Part shown: positions 24,583-33,109 of the stretch, in pieces
Layout of the letters: every line of letters starts with the position of its first letter
Position numbering within the stretch: the stretch's first letter is position 1
The notes under the pieces: generated by a model
What the model was told of the DNA's origin: nothing
The model's database searches: none
Seen by the model: only the letters and a program-made list of their open reading frames with translations
NCBI GenBank assembly: GCA_026125925.1
Contig: JAHCKF010000001.1
Location: forward strand, 1 to 50,052
Source: Pseudolabrys sp.
Lineage (GTDB): Bacteria > Pseudomonadota > Alphaproteobacteria > Rhizobiales > Xanthobacteraceae
DNA length: 50,052 nucleotides
Direction of reading: 5' to 3'
Made by a program: the position numbers and the translations under genes

Positions 24583-25227
24583 ATGCCTGCGACCTTGCCC
24601 ATTTATTCTGAACCCGACGAGGTGAGCGCCCGGCTGGCCGCCATGGGTCTGACCGAAGAGCCCCTGCTGCATGCGGCACGGCGTTGGTATTTGTCTTGGA
24701 TCAGTTTCACCGCCAATCACCCGCCATTCGGCATCGGAATTGCCGCCTGGATGGAGGCGGTGGCGGCCTTGCGTGAAGGGCTATTGCCAATCGGCTGGAC
24801 CCGCTCCGATGAAAAGAACTATGCCCTTGTCCTCCATCCGAACGGCTTGGTGGCGATCAATGTCGCGACGGGCGACGCTGGGACTGGGCTACCGACTGCG
24901 AATGTGAGCAACAAGGCGCCGAAGGGCGTCAGCACCGCCGACGCGATCTCGGTCAATCAGGTGCAGCTCGAATTGGATTTGCCGGTTCCGGATATGCCCC
25001 ATGTGCGTGGCGATGAGGGACCGTTGACCTGGTTCCTGCTGCTTCACCGCGCCGGGAACGAAGTCCGCTGTGAGCTATCGTTGCCCTCCCAGATTTCGCC
25101 CGATGGTCGCATCACCCGCTGGCAGGAGCGGATCATGTTGCCGTCCGTTCCGCTAGATGATTCCGAGACCGAAATCGTGGCGCCGGTGGGTCCGGATCTC
25201 GATATCGACGTGAAGCGGAAAGCATGA
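24583..25227 (+). CDS. Unknown 214-residue protein, first gene of the Xre-ImmA-nuclease operon
   Basis: Start at 24583 behind CTGGAGG. Visible parts are 'LLHAARRWYLSWISFTANHP' and 'FGIGIAAWMEAVAALREGLL' (28-68), a mixed region with 'SDEKNYALVLHPNGLVAINV', then a beta-rich C-terminus ('PLTWFLLLHRAGNEVRCELS', 'DGRITRWQERIMLP'). There is no signal peptide or TM helix. I do not recognise a family. It overlaps the next gene by 4 bases, so stoichiometric production with the Xre-ImmA protein is likely; it could be its client, sensor or partner. Confidence 0.75.
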   Translation: MPATLPIYSEPDEVSARLAAMGLTEEPLLHAARRWYLSWISFTANHPPFGIGIAAWMEAVAALREGLLPIGWTRSDEKNYALVLHPNGLVAINVATGDAGTGLPTANVSNKAPKGVSTADAISVNQVQLELDLPVPDMPHVRGDEGPLTWFLLLHRAGNEVRCELSLPSQISPDGRITRWQERIMLPSVPLDDSETEIVAPVGPDLDIDVKRKA

Positions 25228-26336
25228 GTGGCATTGACGTCTTCAACCCGACTCGCCTGACGTGGGCACGCCGCCGGCGCGGACTTACCAAAACGCGTCT
25301 GGCGGCGAGCATCGGTGTCGAGTTGCGCTCGGTGTCGGCTTACGAGACCGGTGAGTTCAATCCGGAGCCTGATCGTCTAAGTGTCATCGCGCGCACCCTG
25401 AAGTTTCCGCAGGAGTTCTTCTTCGGCGACGATATCGAAGAGCCAGCGATCGACACGGCCAGCTTCCGATCCTTGTCCAAGATGACCGCGCGCCAGCGAG
25501 ATACAGCCCTTGGTAGCGGCGCCGTCGCTATGCTGCTCAACGAATGGATCGAGGCACGCTTTGACCTGCCGCCCCCCGATCTTCCCGATCTTGGTCGGGA
25601 CGCTAATCCCGAGAGCGCAGCTGCTGCTGTTCGTCAGGCTTGGGGACTGGGCGAACTTCCGATCAAGAACATGGTGCATTTGCTGGAGTCAAAGGGGGTG
25701 CGCGTCTATTCGCTCGCGATCGACGCGGTCGAGGTCGATGCCTTTTCGATGTGGCGGCGCGATCGCCCCTTCGTCTTTCTCAACACGCTCAAATCCGCCG
25801 AACATGGGCGCTTCGATGCGGCCCACGAGTTGGGCCACCTGGTTCTACACCGACATGCCGCCCCCAACGGTCAGGAGGCGGAGCAGGATGCGAACGCCTT
25901 TGCCTCGGCATTGCTGATGCCACCGGCGAGCGTGCGGGCGAATGCGCCGAGATTCGCCACCATCGACAATCTAATGCGACTGAAGAAGGCGTGGGGCGTC
26001 TCACTCGCCGCGATGACGTACCGACTCCACAAGCTCGATCTCCTTTCGGAATGGCATTATCGAAAGCTCTATATTGAGATCTCGTCGCGTGGATATCGCA
26101 AGAAGGAGCCTGATGGGGGACCGCGCGAAGTCTCGCAAGTGCTGCAAAAGGTGTTCTCGGCGCTGCGGGCGGAGGGGGTCAGCAAGGAGGAGATCGCCGA
26201 GGCGCTGCGGGTCCATCCAACCGATGTCGACGAGTTGGTGTTCGGCCTGGCGTTAACAAGTCTGGATGGCATTGCGCGCCGAAGCGAAGGAGGCCGGTCA
26301 CGGCCGTCGCTTACACTCGTTTCGTCGAAGGACTAA
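25224..26336 (+). CDS. Xre regulator fused to ImmA/IrrE metalloprotease
   Basis: 370 residues. The N-terminal HTH is 'RLTWARRRRGLTKTRLAASI' and 'VELRSVSAYETGEFNPEPDR' (11-52). The ImmA/IrrE Zn-peptidase core is 'FDAAHELGHLVLH' (His201-Glu202-His205) and 'EQDANAFASALLMP' (third ligand region). The C-terminus has a second helical part, 'GVSKEEIAEALRVHPTDVDE'. Such proteins cleave a repressor or partner after a signal such as DNA damage. In defence islands they typically control a linked effector, here probably the nuclease encoded 3 bases later. Good confidence in domains, low in the target. Confidence 0.9.
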   Translation: MSGIDVFNPTRLTWARRRRGLTKTRLAASIGVELRSVSAYETGEFNPEPDRLSVIARTLKFPQEFFFGDDIEEPAIDTASFRSLSKMTARQRDTALGSGAVAMLLNEWIEARFDLPPPDLPDLGRDANPESAAAAVRQAWGLGELPIKNMVHLLESKGVRVYSLAIDAVEVDAFSMWRRDRPFVFLNTLKSAEHGRFDAAHELGHLVLHRHAAPNGQEAEQDANAFASALLMPPASVRANAPRFATIDNLMRLKKAWGVSLAAMTYRLHKLDLLSEWHYRKLYIEISSRGYRKKEPDGGPREVSQVLQKVFSALRAEGVSKEEIAEALRVHPTDVDELVFGLALTSLDGIARRSEGGRSRPSLTLVSSKD

Positions 26337-26339
26337 GCG

Positions 26340-27251
26340 ATGTTGTCGTTGGCGGAGGCACAAGCTGTAGAGACTATCGCCGACCTGCTTTACGAGTTCT
26401 TGCCCGGTAGCGGCAACAACAAGACGGCCTTTCCGCTAGCCGCCACTCAAGCCGGAGTCGGGGAATTCTGGACGGGCGGAAGCAAACGGCCGGCGATCGT
26501 GGAACTTCTGAAGTTGACCCTTGATCGCCGCCGGGACCGTTTCACGGCATTGATCATCGCGATCGTCCACCAGTCGATGACGTGGCGGCGCGGCAAGGGC
26601 AATCCTCTGACCCGCGACGAGATCGATCGGTTGAACGCAGCCCTTCCGGGCGTTTCGTTCAAGATCCCGGATCTGCTCGATCCGGCCTTCCTGAAGAGCT
26701 TTGGGGAGCCAGCGAAGGCGGCTCCCGCATCTTCCAAGGTTATCTTGCCGGAGGCATCGGCGCAGGCACTCGTTACTCGGCTGATGGAAGTGAGCGGATT
26801 GCGTCCGCAGGAACGCGGATTGCGCTTTGAGGGGTTCCTCACGGACGTGTTCGCTGCGTTCGACCTCGCGCCGCGCGGCTCGTTCCGCATCGTGGGCGAG
26901 CAGATCGACGGGAGCTTTCGGCTCCACACCGAAACATATCTGGTCGAAGCCAAGTGGCATGGGCCGCAGATCGGCTTTGCTGATCTCATGGCGTTTTCCG
27001 GAAAGGTTGCTGGCAAGGCAGCATGGGCGCGCGGCCTTTTTGTCAGCAATTCAGGCTTCACCCAGGAGGGCTTGGAAGCATTCAGCCGCGGCCGGCAGAC
27101 GAACCTCATCTGTATCGACGGGCTCGACCTTTACGAGGTGCTGTCGAGGCGGGTTTCGCTTATCGAGGTTCTCGAGGAAAAGGCGCGTCGCGCCGCAGAA
27201 ACGAACCGCGCATACATTCCGGTGCGCGACTTGACGTTCCAGGCGCGCTGA
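26340..27251 (+). CDS. Mrr-like PD-(D/E)XK restriction endonuclease
   Basis: 303 residues. The C-terminal nuclease domain: '[20 protein letters not shown]' (helix with the first Glu), 'GEQIDGSF' (Asp190), 'TYLVEAKW' (Glu203-x-Lys205), then '[20 protein letters not shown]' and '[20 protein letters not shown]', the typical Mrr_cat ending. The N-terminal 150 residues are helical ('[20 protein letters not shown]') with no recognised family and may bind DNA or a partner. It sits 3 bases after the Xre-ImmA gene and 1 base before the Cys-rich gene, so it is probably the effector of this operon. No linked methyltransferase was found nearby. Confidence 0.85.
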   Translation: MLSLAEAQAVETIADLLYEFLPGSGNNKTAFPLAATQAGVGEFWTGGSKRPAIVELLKLTLDRRRDRFTALIIAIVHQSMTWRRGKGNPLTRDEIDRLNAALPGVSFKIPDLLDPAFLKSFGEPAKAAPASSKVILPEASAQALVTRLMEVSGLRPQERGLRFEGFLTDVFAAFDLAPRGSFRIVGEQIDGSFRLHTETYLVEAKWHGPQIGFADLMAFSGKVAGKAAWARGLFVSNSGFTQEGLEAFSRGRQTNLICIDGLDLYEVLSRRVSLIEVLEEKARRAAETNRAYIPVRDLTFQAR

Positions 27252-27252
27252 C

Positions 27253-27783
27253 ATGGTCAGCTCGGATTCGGACGAAACAACCGGAACCGGAAAATGGAAT
27301 CAGCCGGGTGTCCCGCACAAGGGCTGGCGTTGCGTCGACATCGAGGAACGCGACGAGCAAGACCATCTCTGTGAGATGTGCGAGGCGCGGCAAGTCCGCT
27401 TCGTCCATGCGATGGAGCATCCCGCTTACGACGAGATCCTGCGCGTTGGCTGCGTCTGTGCCGGCCATATGGAGGAAGATCTCGTCGGCGCTCGCAAGCG
27501 CGAAGCCGAGTACAAGAACGATCGTGGTCGTCGTGTACGCTGGCTACAGCGAGCATGGCGCATTTCTGCGGCAGGAAATGAATTTCTCAATACCAGCGAT
27601 GGCTTCAATGTCGTCATCTATCGCAAGGGATCAATCTGGGGCGGCCGAGTCGAGCATCGACCCAGCGGTTATCAGCGGACTTCAAAGCTGCCTTATGGGT
27701 CGCCCGATGAGGCCAAGTTGGCGGCGTTCGACGCCATGCTCGGTATGAAGCACAGCGAACCCTGGAAGAAGGCCCGGACTTAA
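27253..27783 (+). CDS. Cys-rich putative zinc-binding protein
   Basis: 176 residues. 'HLCEMCEARQVRFVHAMEHP' (38-57) with 'GCVCAGHMEEDL' (66-77) gives CxxC, His and CxC-xx-H, a likely zinc site. The C-terminal half ('GFNVVIYRKGSIWGGRVEHR', 'LPYGSPDEAKLAAFDAM') resembles small DNA- or RNA-binding beta modules. I do not recognise a family. Last gene of the operon that starts at 24583; the start is one base after the nuclease stop. Confidence 0.75.
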   Translation: MVSSDSDETTGTGKWNQPGVPHKGWRCVDIEERDEQDHLCEMCEARQVRFVHAMEHPAYDEILRVGCVCAGHMEEDLVGARKREAEYKNDRGRRVRWLQRAWRISAAGNEFLNTSDGFNVVIYRKGSIWGGRVEHRPSGYQRTSKLPYGSPDEAKLAAFDAMLGMKHSEPWKKART

Positions 27784-27836
27784 CTTAGGTTGTCCGCCTT
27801 CGGATCGGGTGGTTTCGCCCCGGGCGTAGTCGCGCT

Positions 27837-28128
27837 TTACGTGGCAGGCACTCCATTCGCGATCCGCTCGACCTCGCGGACGGATGAGAGGGGCAACGTC
27901 TGACCGTCGGGATTGGGTTCGTTGATCTCAACCCGGCCGGCGCCATCGGTGGCGTCCGCGACCTGCGCGCCGAGAAGCTCGTAGAGCGGACCCGTGATAT
28001 AGACCCGGCATGCGTCTCGGATGGCATCGAGTGTGGCGCGGTGTGACTGATGAAGAGCGCTTTTCGAGGCCCGTCCTGCGATGCAGCGGTAGCCGATCGA
28101 GAGGAAGATGGAGCGCTCATCAAACGGG
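27837..28128 (-). pseudogene. Truncated coding remnant behind the Snf2 helicase gene
   Basis: In the 345-base space 27784-28128 one minus-strand frame, out of frame with the helicase, reads 'SPFDERSIFLSIGYRCIAGR', 'LDAIRDACRVYITGPLYELL' and 'VEINEPNPDGQTLPLSSVRE' to a TAA at 27837. Codon third positions are GC-rich as in real genes here. No ATG, GTG or TTG start is available before the frame enters the helicase gene. It is probably the 3' end of a broken gene; a start I missed or a read-through product is less likely. The family is not recognised. Confidence 0.5.
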
Positions 28129-31100
28129 CTACGCCGGAGGTTCCAAACGGATTTGCAGGTCGGCCAGATCGGCGACGTCCATCCCGGCTCCCGCCAGTGT
28201 CTGGAGATAGTCCAGCAGATCGTCCTGCCGGGGTTGGCCGAAGGCTAGGCGATAGACAGTGAGACTGCGTTTGAGCCACGCCAGGCGCGTCACTTCGCGG
28301 CTGAAGGGGAGCAAGGGCACACGCCGTTCGACGCGAACGGAGCCTTCATAGATCCAATAGGGGATGAGGTCAGTGTCGACGGCGGTTTCGGCTCTGGCCT
28401 GCTCGAACATGTGCTTCCAGGGGTCATCCGGCGCATGGCCATTGCCTCGGATTGCGGAAGCCTGGCGCTCCGCGAGATTGAGGCGCACGGCGTGTCCCTT
28501 GAAGCGGTGAACACGCCCTTCGCGCTGTTCCAGGTCGACCGGATTGCCGGGAAGATTCCAGTGGTACACGCGGTAGCAATACGGGTGGAAGTCCAGCCCC
28601 TCCTGGCCAATGGAGGTGGTGGCGAGGACGAAGGGCCGGAACGGCGAATTGAACGCGTCCCTGACGCCGCCGAGGCGCGCAACGGCGCCTTCCTCGTCCC
28701 GGTAGTCGGCGAGGCGCATCGCGAAACGGCCGCGCATCTGGAATTTCCCGATCGTGAGGGCGTCGCCTTCAAGGTGGATGTCATCGACGTCGATCTGCGA
28801 GGGGCGGATGGACAAGGCCGCAGCCATCGCGCGGGCGACGCCTGCCGCCCGTTCTGCTGGCGGCTGGGCACCCAAGCCTTCTGCATCGACGAGATAGTGC
28901 GCGTATTCATCCAGCACGGCTTGAAGGTTCTGGTCGACGCCATAGGTCAGAACGCGATGCCAGTAGCGATCTTCGGCGCCTCGCCGGAGGAGGGCGATGG
29001 CGTCGTGCTGGTTGAACAGCGTGCGGAACGCCCAGGCGACCTCAGCAGCGGCGCTGAGCAAATGTGGATCGTCCCAAGCAAGTTCCGGCGCGATCCTGCG
29101 CAGAGCGCGCAGCGCGCACACCGCCGGACTCCCCAGCGCCACGTCAACGAGCAGGTCGCGAAGATCGTCAGGGAGAGCGCCGAAGTCACGCTGCTTCGCG
29201 GCGCTGCTCAATTCGGCGACGTGCTCGCGAAATCCCTCCTCGCTGGCCAAGGCGGCCATGCCTCCCGGCGCCGAGAGCCAAGCGCCAGCACGCGAGCCCA
29301 GCAGATCGTCAATCACGGCAGGGGCGGCCCATTCGGCAACGGCAGTCCCGCCATCCTGCGCGGCGACTTGTCTGAGTGCGTCGAGCGCCGGCTCGAGGCG
29401 GTCGGCAATGGCCGCGCGCATCGCTTCCTCCGACAGCCTTTCGTTCTGCTCGGCGAAGACCGAGAGTGGATCGGCGATCTCGGCCAATTTGGGGGACGGA
29501 TAGATCAGCAGGAGCGCCCTCAGTCCGGCCAGTCGACCCTGGTCCTGCCGAAACTGCAACGGCCGCAGGCGATGATGCTCGAAATAGCGCCGGCCAGATT
29601 CGCCAACGCCCATGCGCCGTTCTGCCTCATAGGACAGGAGCGCAGCGATGGCGTCGGGCACCATGGACCAGGAGGAGAAGATGAGCGCCTTGGTCAGCGG
29701 CGGCTCCGATCTCTGGGCGCCATAGTAGGGCATGGCCGCTGGGATCCAGAGGTTCTGTTCAAGGCCAGCGCCGAATATGTCATCCATGATCGCACGCATG
29801 CGACCATTGGCCGGATCGAGCGGAGCGTAGGCGTCGAGCGCGTCGTGATCGAGCATGGCTGGCCGCGCCGCCAGAATCGCGTCGCGAAGCGCTGCGGATG
29901 GCTTATTCGTTCGCTCTTCCAGCAGGCGCTTCAAGCTGTAGTGTCGCATGAAGTTGAGTAGATAAGGCGCTGATTTCCAATACTCGATGATCTCGGGGGC
30001 ATCGAGCGCACGCGCCACATTCGAGACCGCGGCCGCCTGCGCGAGATCGGCCGGCGCCACCGAGACGGCCACGGGCGGCTCGCCCACCATGGAATCGCGC
30101 TCGACGGTGCTGGCGACGCGTTCGGTGCGCGCAATTACCCGGCGCAGACGTTGCTCGACCGTCTTGCGCGCCTCGACCGCGGCGGCATGTGACGCGGGCA
30201 AGCCGTGCAGGAACCCGCGGAAGGCGCGCATCTCGCGGGCCAGCGTCGTGGCTACCTCCGGCCCCCTGTCGCGGCCGTAGAGAAAACTCAACGTCTCCAG
30301 GAAGTCCTGATAGTGATCGCCTTCGTCGGGCTCGTCACCGGCAAGGGTCAGCATGCGATAGGGCGTCGCGGACAGGAGCAGGGTTCTGGCGGCGTGACCG
30401 TCGCAGCCGGAATAGTCGAACAGTTCGCGCGCCAGGATCGCGGCGTCGCTGTCGCCGTGCAGTAGGTCGCGGAAGCGCTGAAACTCGTCCATGATGATCA
30501 GATCAGGCTGAAGCGCATCCACGCAGGCGTGGGACAGCTTCGCGCGCAACCTTGCTACCAAGCTGTTGCGGGGTTGGGTCATTTCCCACGGATATGTGTC
30601 CCGCCGACGCGGGAACATCTCACAAACGCGCTCCAACTCCTGGAAGAGATCGCGATCTGCCTGCACATCGCGGCGGAAGCGTTCGATGATGCGCGTGTCG
30701 ACGCCGCGTAGATCCATGCTGCCGACGGCCCAGTTCCAGCCGTCAACGCCGGCGGTCACCTGCAACAGATTGTGGAGGCCGCGCGGATGCGAGACGAGAT
30801 CCTTCAGCAGGTGCAGCAACAGCGCGCGTTCTTGCGTTACGCCGGTCGCCGATCGGAGATCGAATGTGGTGCCGGGAGTGAGGCTGATGAAGTTGACTTT
30901 GTTGGCGTCGAGTCCCTCCTGGTCCCGCAGTTGTAGCGGTATCAGCGTCATCCGGGTCGGCAGGGCCAGTTCCCGCCGGCCGAGGACGTTCAGCCGGTTT
31001 AGGTTTTGTGCCGCGATCGCCTGATTCGAGCAGATGTAGAGGATGTCGATCCGCTCGACGCTGTCCCACAGATGCTCGATCATCTGGGCGATGACGCCGC

Positions 31101-31263
31101 GGGCGACCATGGTTTTGCCGAGCCCCACCTCGTCGGCGACCAGGAACTGGTGGACAGGATCATCCGGGCCGTAGAGCCGGTCGAAAACATAATCGACGGT
31201 GCGGCGCTGGAATGCCTTAAGGGGCGCCAAGGCAGGCGCGGCGCGGAACCGTTCATTGGACAT
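28129..31263 (-). CDS. Snf2-type SF2 helicase of the five-gene defence-like operon
   Basis: 1044 residues. N-terminal ATPase: 'LVADEVGLGKTMVARG' (Lys50), 'LIIMDEFQRFRDLLHG' (DEFQ, motif II) and 'LLLSATPYRML' (motif III). A long helical middle follows. The C-terminal helicase lobe is 'VLATTSIGQEGLDFHPYC' and 'NPVDLEQREGRVHRFKGHAV' (motifs V and VI). The start at 31263 is preferred to the ATG at 31269 because GGGGG then sits at ribosome-site distance. It overlaps the PLD gene by 11 bases, the same overlap as PLD with DUF6361. It likely translocates on DNA for the linked PLD nuclease. It resembles the Snf2/DrmD group in motifs, but no DISARM DUF1998 gene or linked methylase is present. Confidence 0.88.
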   Translation of the reverse strand: MSNERFRAAPALAPLKAFQRRTVDYVFDRLYGPDDPVHQFLVADEVGLGKTMVARGVIAQMIEHLWDSVERIDILYICSNQAIAAQNLNRLNVLGRRELALPTRMTLIPLQLRDQEGLDANKVNFISLTPGTTFDLRSATGVTQERALLLHLLKDLVSHPRGLHNLLQVTAGVDGWNWAVGSMDLRGVDTRIIERFRRDVQADRDLFQELERVCEMFPRRRDTYPWEMTQPRNSLVARLRAKLSHACVDALQPDLIIMDEFQRFRDLLHGDSDAAILARELFDYSGCDGHAARTLLLSATPYRMLTLAGDEPDEGDHYQDFLETLSFLYGRDRGPEVATTLAREMRAFRGFLHGLPASHAAAVEARKTVEQRLRRVIARTERVASTVERDSMVGEPPVAVSVAPADLAQAAAVSNVARALDAPEIIEYWKSAPYLLNFMRHYSLKRLLEERTNKPSAALRDAILAARPAMLDHDALDAYAPLDPANGRMRAIMDDIFGAGLEQNLWIPAAMPYYGAQRSEPPLTKALIFSSWSMVPDAIAALLSYEAERRMGVGESGRRYFEHHRLRPLQFRQDQGRLAGLRALLLIYPSPKLAEIADPLSVFAEQNERLSEEAMRAAIADRLEPALDALRQVAAQDGGTAVAEWAAPAVIDDLLGSRAGAWLSAPGGMAALASEEGFREHVAELSSAAKQRDFGALPDDLRDLLVDVALGSPAVCALRALRRIAPELAWDDPHLLSAAAEVAWAFRTLFNQHDAIALLRRGAEDRYWHRVLTYGVDQNLQAVLDEYAHYLVDAEGLGAQPPAERAAGVARAMAAALSIRPSQIDVDDIHLEGDALTIGKFQMRGRFAMRLADYRDEEGAVARLGGVRDAFNSPFRPFVLATTSIGQEGLDFHPYCYRVYHWNLPGNPVDLEQREGRVHRFKGHAVRLNLAERQASAIRGNGHAPDDPWKHMFEQARAETAVDTDLIPYWIYEGSVRVERRVPLLPFSREVTRLAWLKRSLTVYRLAFGQPRQDDLLDYLQTLAGAGMDVADLADLQIRLEPPA

Positions 31264-33109
31264 GCGCATCCCCCTGAGCTTTGAGCGCGACGCGGAATGT
31301 CTCCCAGAGGGTGCGGAACTCGGCCGGGATGGGGTCGGCTTCGCCCGGCTCGACGGTTTCCAGTCGGGTGATCAGCCGTTCGATGGCGCGAAGCTGATCT
31401 CCGCCACGGCAGAAGGCGCGCACCATCTCCTCAAGGAGCGGCGCGTCATCGGCGGCCATGCGCCACGCGCCGTGGCCGGAGCCCTCTTGCGCGGCGAGCG
31501 CGGCGGCGAACGGATCGCCAAGTTCGGAGAGCAGAAGCCGCAAATAGCGGAAGAAGGCATCCTTGCTGTCGATCACCCAGCGCAGGATGGCGGCGTGCCG
31601 TTCCAAGGGAAGGCCTTCCATTAGGAGGCCGGTGCTGAACAGAATGGAGACTTCGCCATCCCTGTCGAGCAGATGGAAAGCGAGGAAGCGTGTAAGATCG
31701 ATCAGCGGCATCGCGCCGAGATCAACGGGCTGGCCCAGGCGCAGCTTTTCAAGAGCATCCTGGCCATGGCCTTCGCCGCGCGTGATGGGCCATACGCGCA
31801 GGCCGCCGATGCCGGCGAGCGGCAGCGGTGTGGAGGGGATCACCCAGACGCGCCAAAGCAGACCGTCGTCATCGGCCGATTGGGTGCGCTCGCAACGAAG
31901 CTTCAAGCCGCTGCGACAAATGTCTCGGCGAGCGGCATCCAACCGTGCCTCGGCTGCTCGTACGGCTGAATCGACGGCGACCAGTTCGTTCGGCACGAAG
32001 GGACGTGTGAGCCGACCAAACCCCTTTTCTCCCAGAATCTCATCGATGCTGCCAACACGTGAGCGCTTGCCGGTCAATGTGGCGAAGACCTCGACATTGC
32101 TTCCCGAGAAAAGAGCGGGGCGGGTGGCGTTACCGGATCCGACTGTGATCGTTGTGTCCCAGCCCATCTCCGTGATGAAGGCCTTGGCGTGCAACCCCTG
32201 GAGAGCGGTGGCGTCCACTTCCTCGCCATCCTCTGTGGCGGCCATCTCGTCCATCACCGCCACCCGGGCGAAACGGCCGAGCGTTGCAGCAGGGACCAGC
32301 GCGAGTTCATCCGACCTGCCGATCAGGACGGGTTTCTCCGCGCCGGCGAGATCTGCGAGCATCGACAGCGCCGTGTCGTCGCAGAACGGCGAGATCACGC
32401 CGAGCCGGGCGCAGGGCTCCGGACGCCATTGCTTGCCGCCCAGACCATTCACAGCGAACGCGAGGCTTTGAAAGGGCTCGGGCAAGCTCCAATCGGTGCG
32501 GCGCAGGTCCTCGGCAATTTCTTCGGTGAGGTCGCGAGCTCCCTCGGGCAGGCCGGCGGTCGCAAAGTCCGGCAGGCGGCGTATGAGATCGGCCAAAGGT
32601 CGATTGAGGGCCTGCGGCTTTCGCGCGACCACGCCGTCAAGCGTCAACGCGATGTCCCACGAGCGATCGCGGGTGAGATTGCGCGACAGCACCAGCAAAC
32701 GAAGTCGAGTCGGTTCGTCAGAGCGTACCGGCTTGAAGCGAAGCGCCCATATCTTGGGATGGAAAGCGCCCCCGCTGGGCGCCGCGACCTCCACGATGAT
32801 ACGTTCCAGCAGCGAGCACAGGCGAGAATGCGGTCGCGTATGCGCCTGGATGTGCCCGGCATCGGTGAAGACAAGGAGACGGCCGGCGATGCGCTCGGCT
32901 CCTTCGAGTAGCGCCAAGGGATGAGTGAGAATGTCCTCGCGGTTCTCGGCGGCAAACAGCGCCAGGCTGACTGGCACCGCGAGTGCCGTCTCGAAGTCGA
33001 GCGAGAACGTGGTGGCGACGGCGGCGTCGAAGACGTACCCGGCCGGAGGCTGGAGGTTGGCGCCGTAGAGGGTGCGCTGTTCGGGATCGAGGCTGCGCCT
33101 ATTCAGCAT
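31253..33109 (-). CDS. Phospholipase D-like nuclease protein
   Basis: 618 residues with two PLD half-sites. The first is 'GAFHPKIWALRF' (His117, Lys119) followed by 'LLVLSRNLTRDRSWDI'. The second is 'GLHAKAFITEMG' (His307, Lys309) followed by 'VGSGNATRPALFSGSNVEVF' (Gly324-Asn327). In the first half 'LSRNLT' stands in for the GSxN element. PLD-family proteins in defence clusters are nucleases or backbone-cleaving enzymes. The C-terminal 180 residues are helical and of unknown role. Overlaps both neighbours by 11 bases, so it is strictly co-expressed. Confidence 0.87.
   Translation of the reverse strand: MLNRRSLDPEQRTLYGANLQPPAGYVFDAAVATTFSLDFETALAVPVSLALFAAENREDILTHPLALLEGAERIAGRLLVFTDAGHIQAHTRPHSRLCSLLERIIVEVAAPSGGAFHPKIWALRFKPVRSDEPTRLRLLVLSRNLTRDRSWDIALTLDGVVARKPQALNRPLADLIRRLPDFATAGLPEGARDLTEEIAEDLRRTDWSLPEPFQSLAFAVNGLGGKQWRPEPCARLGVISPFCDDTALSMLADLAGAEKPVLIGRSDELALVPAATLGRFARVAVMDEMAATEDGEEVDATALQGLHAKAFITEMGWDTTITVGSGNATRPALFSGSNVEVFATLTGKRSRVGSIDEILGEKGFGRLTRPFVPNELVAVDSAVRAAEARLDAARRDICRSGLKLRCERTQSADDDGLLWRVWVIPSTPLPLAGIGGLRVWPITRGEGHGQDALEKLRLGQPVDLGAMPLIDLTRFLAFHLLDRDGEVSILFSTGLLMEGLPLERHAAILRWVIDSKDAFFRYLRLLLSELGDPFAAALAAQEGSGHGAWRMAADDAPLLEEMVRAFCRGGDQLRAIERLITRLETVEPGEADPIPAEFRTLWETFRVALKAQGDAHVQ

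Noticed and set aside
27785..28279. 164-codon minus-strand frame starting inside the Snf2 helicase gene
   Set aside because: Ser/Arg/Pro-rich, poor codon bias; a different frame of the same stretch shows real coding bias.
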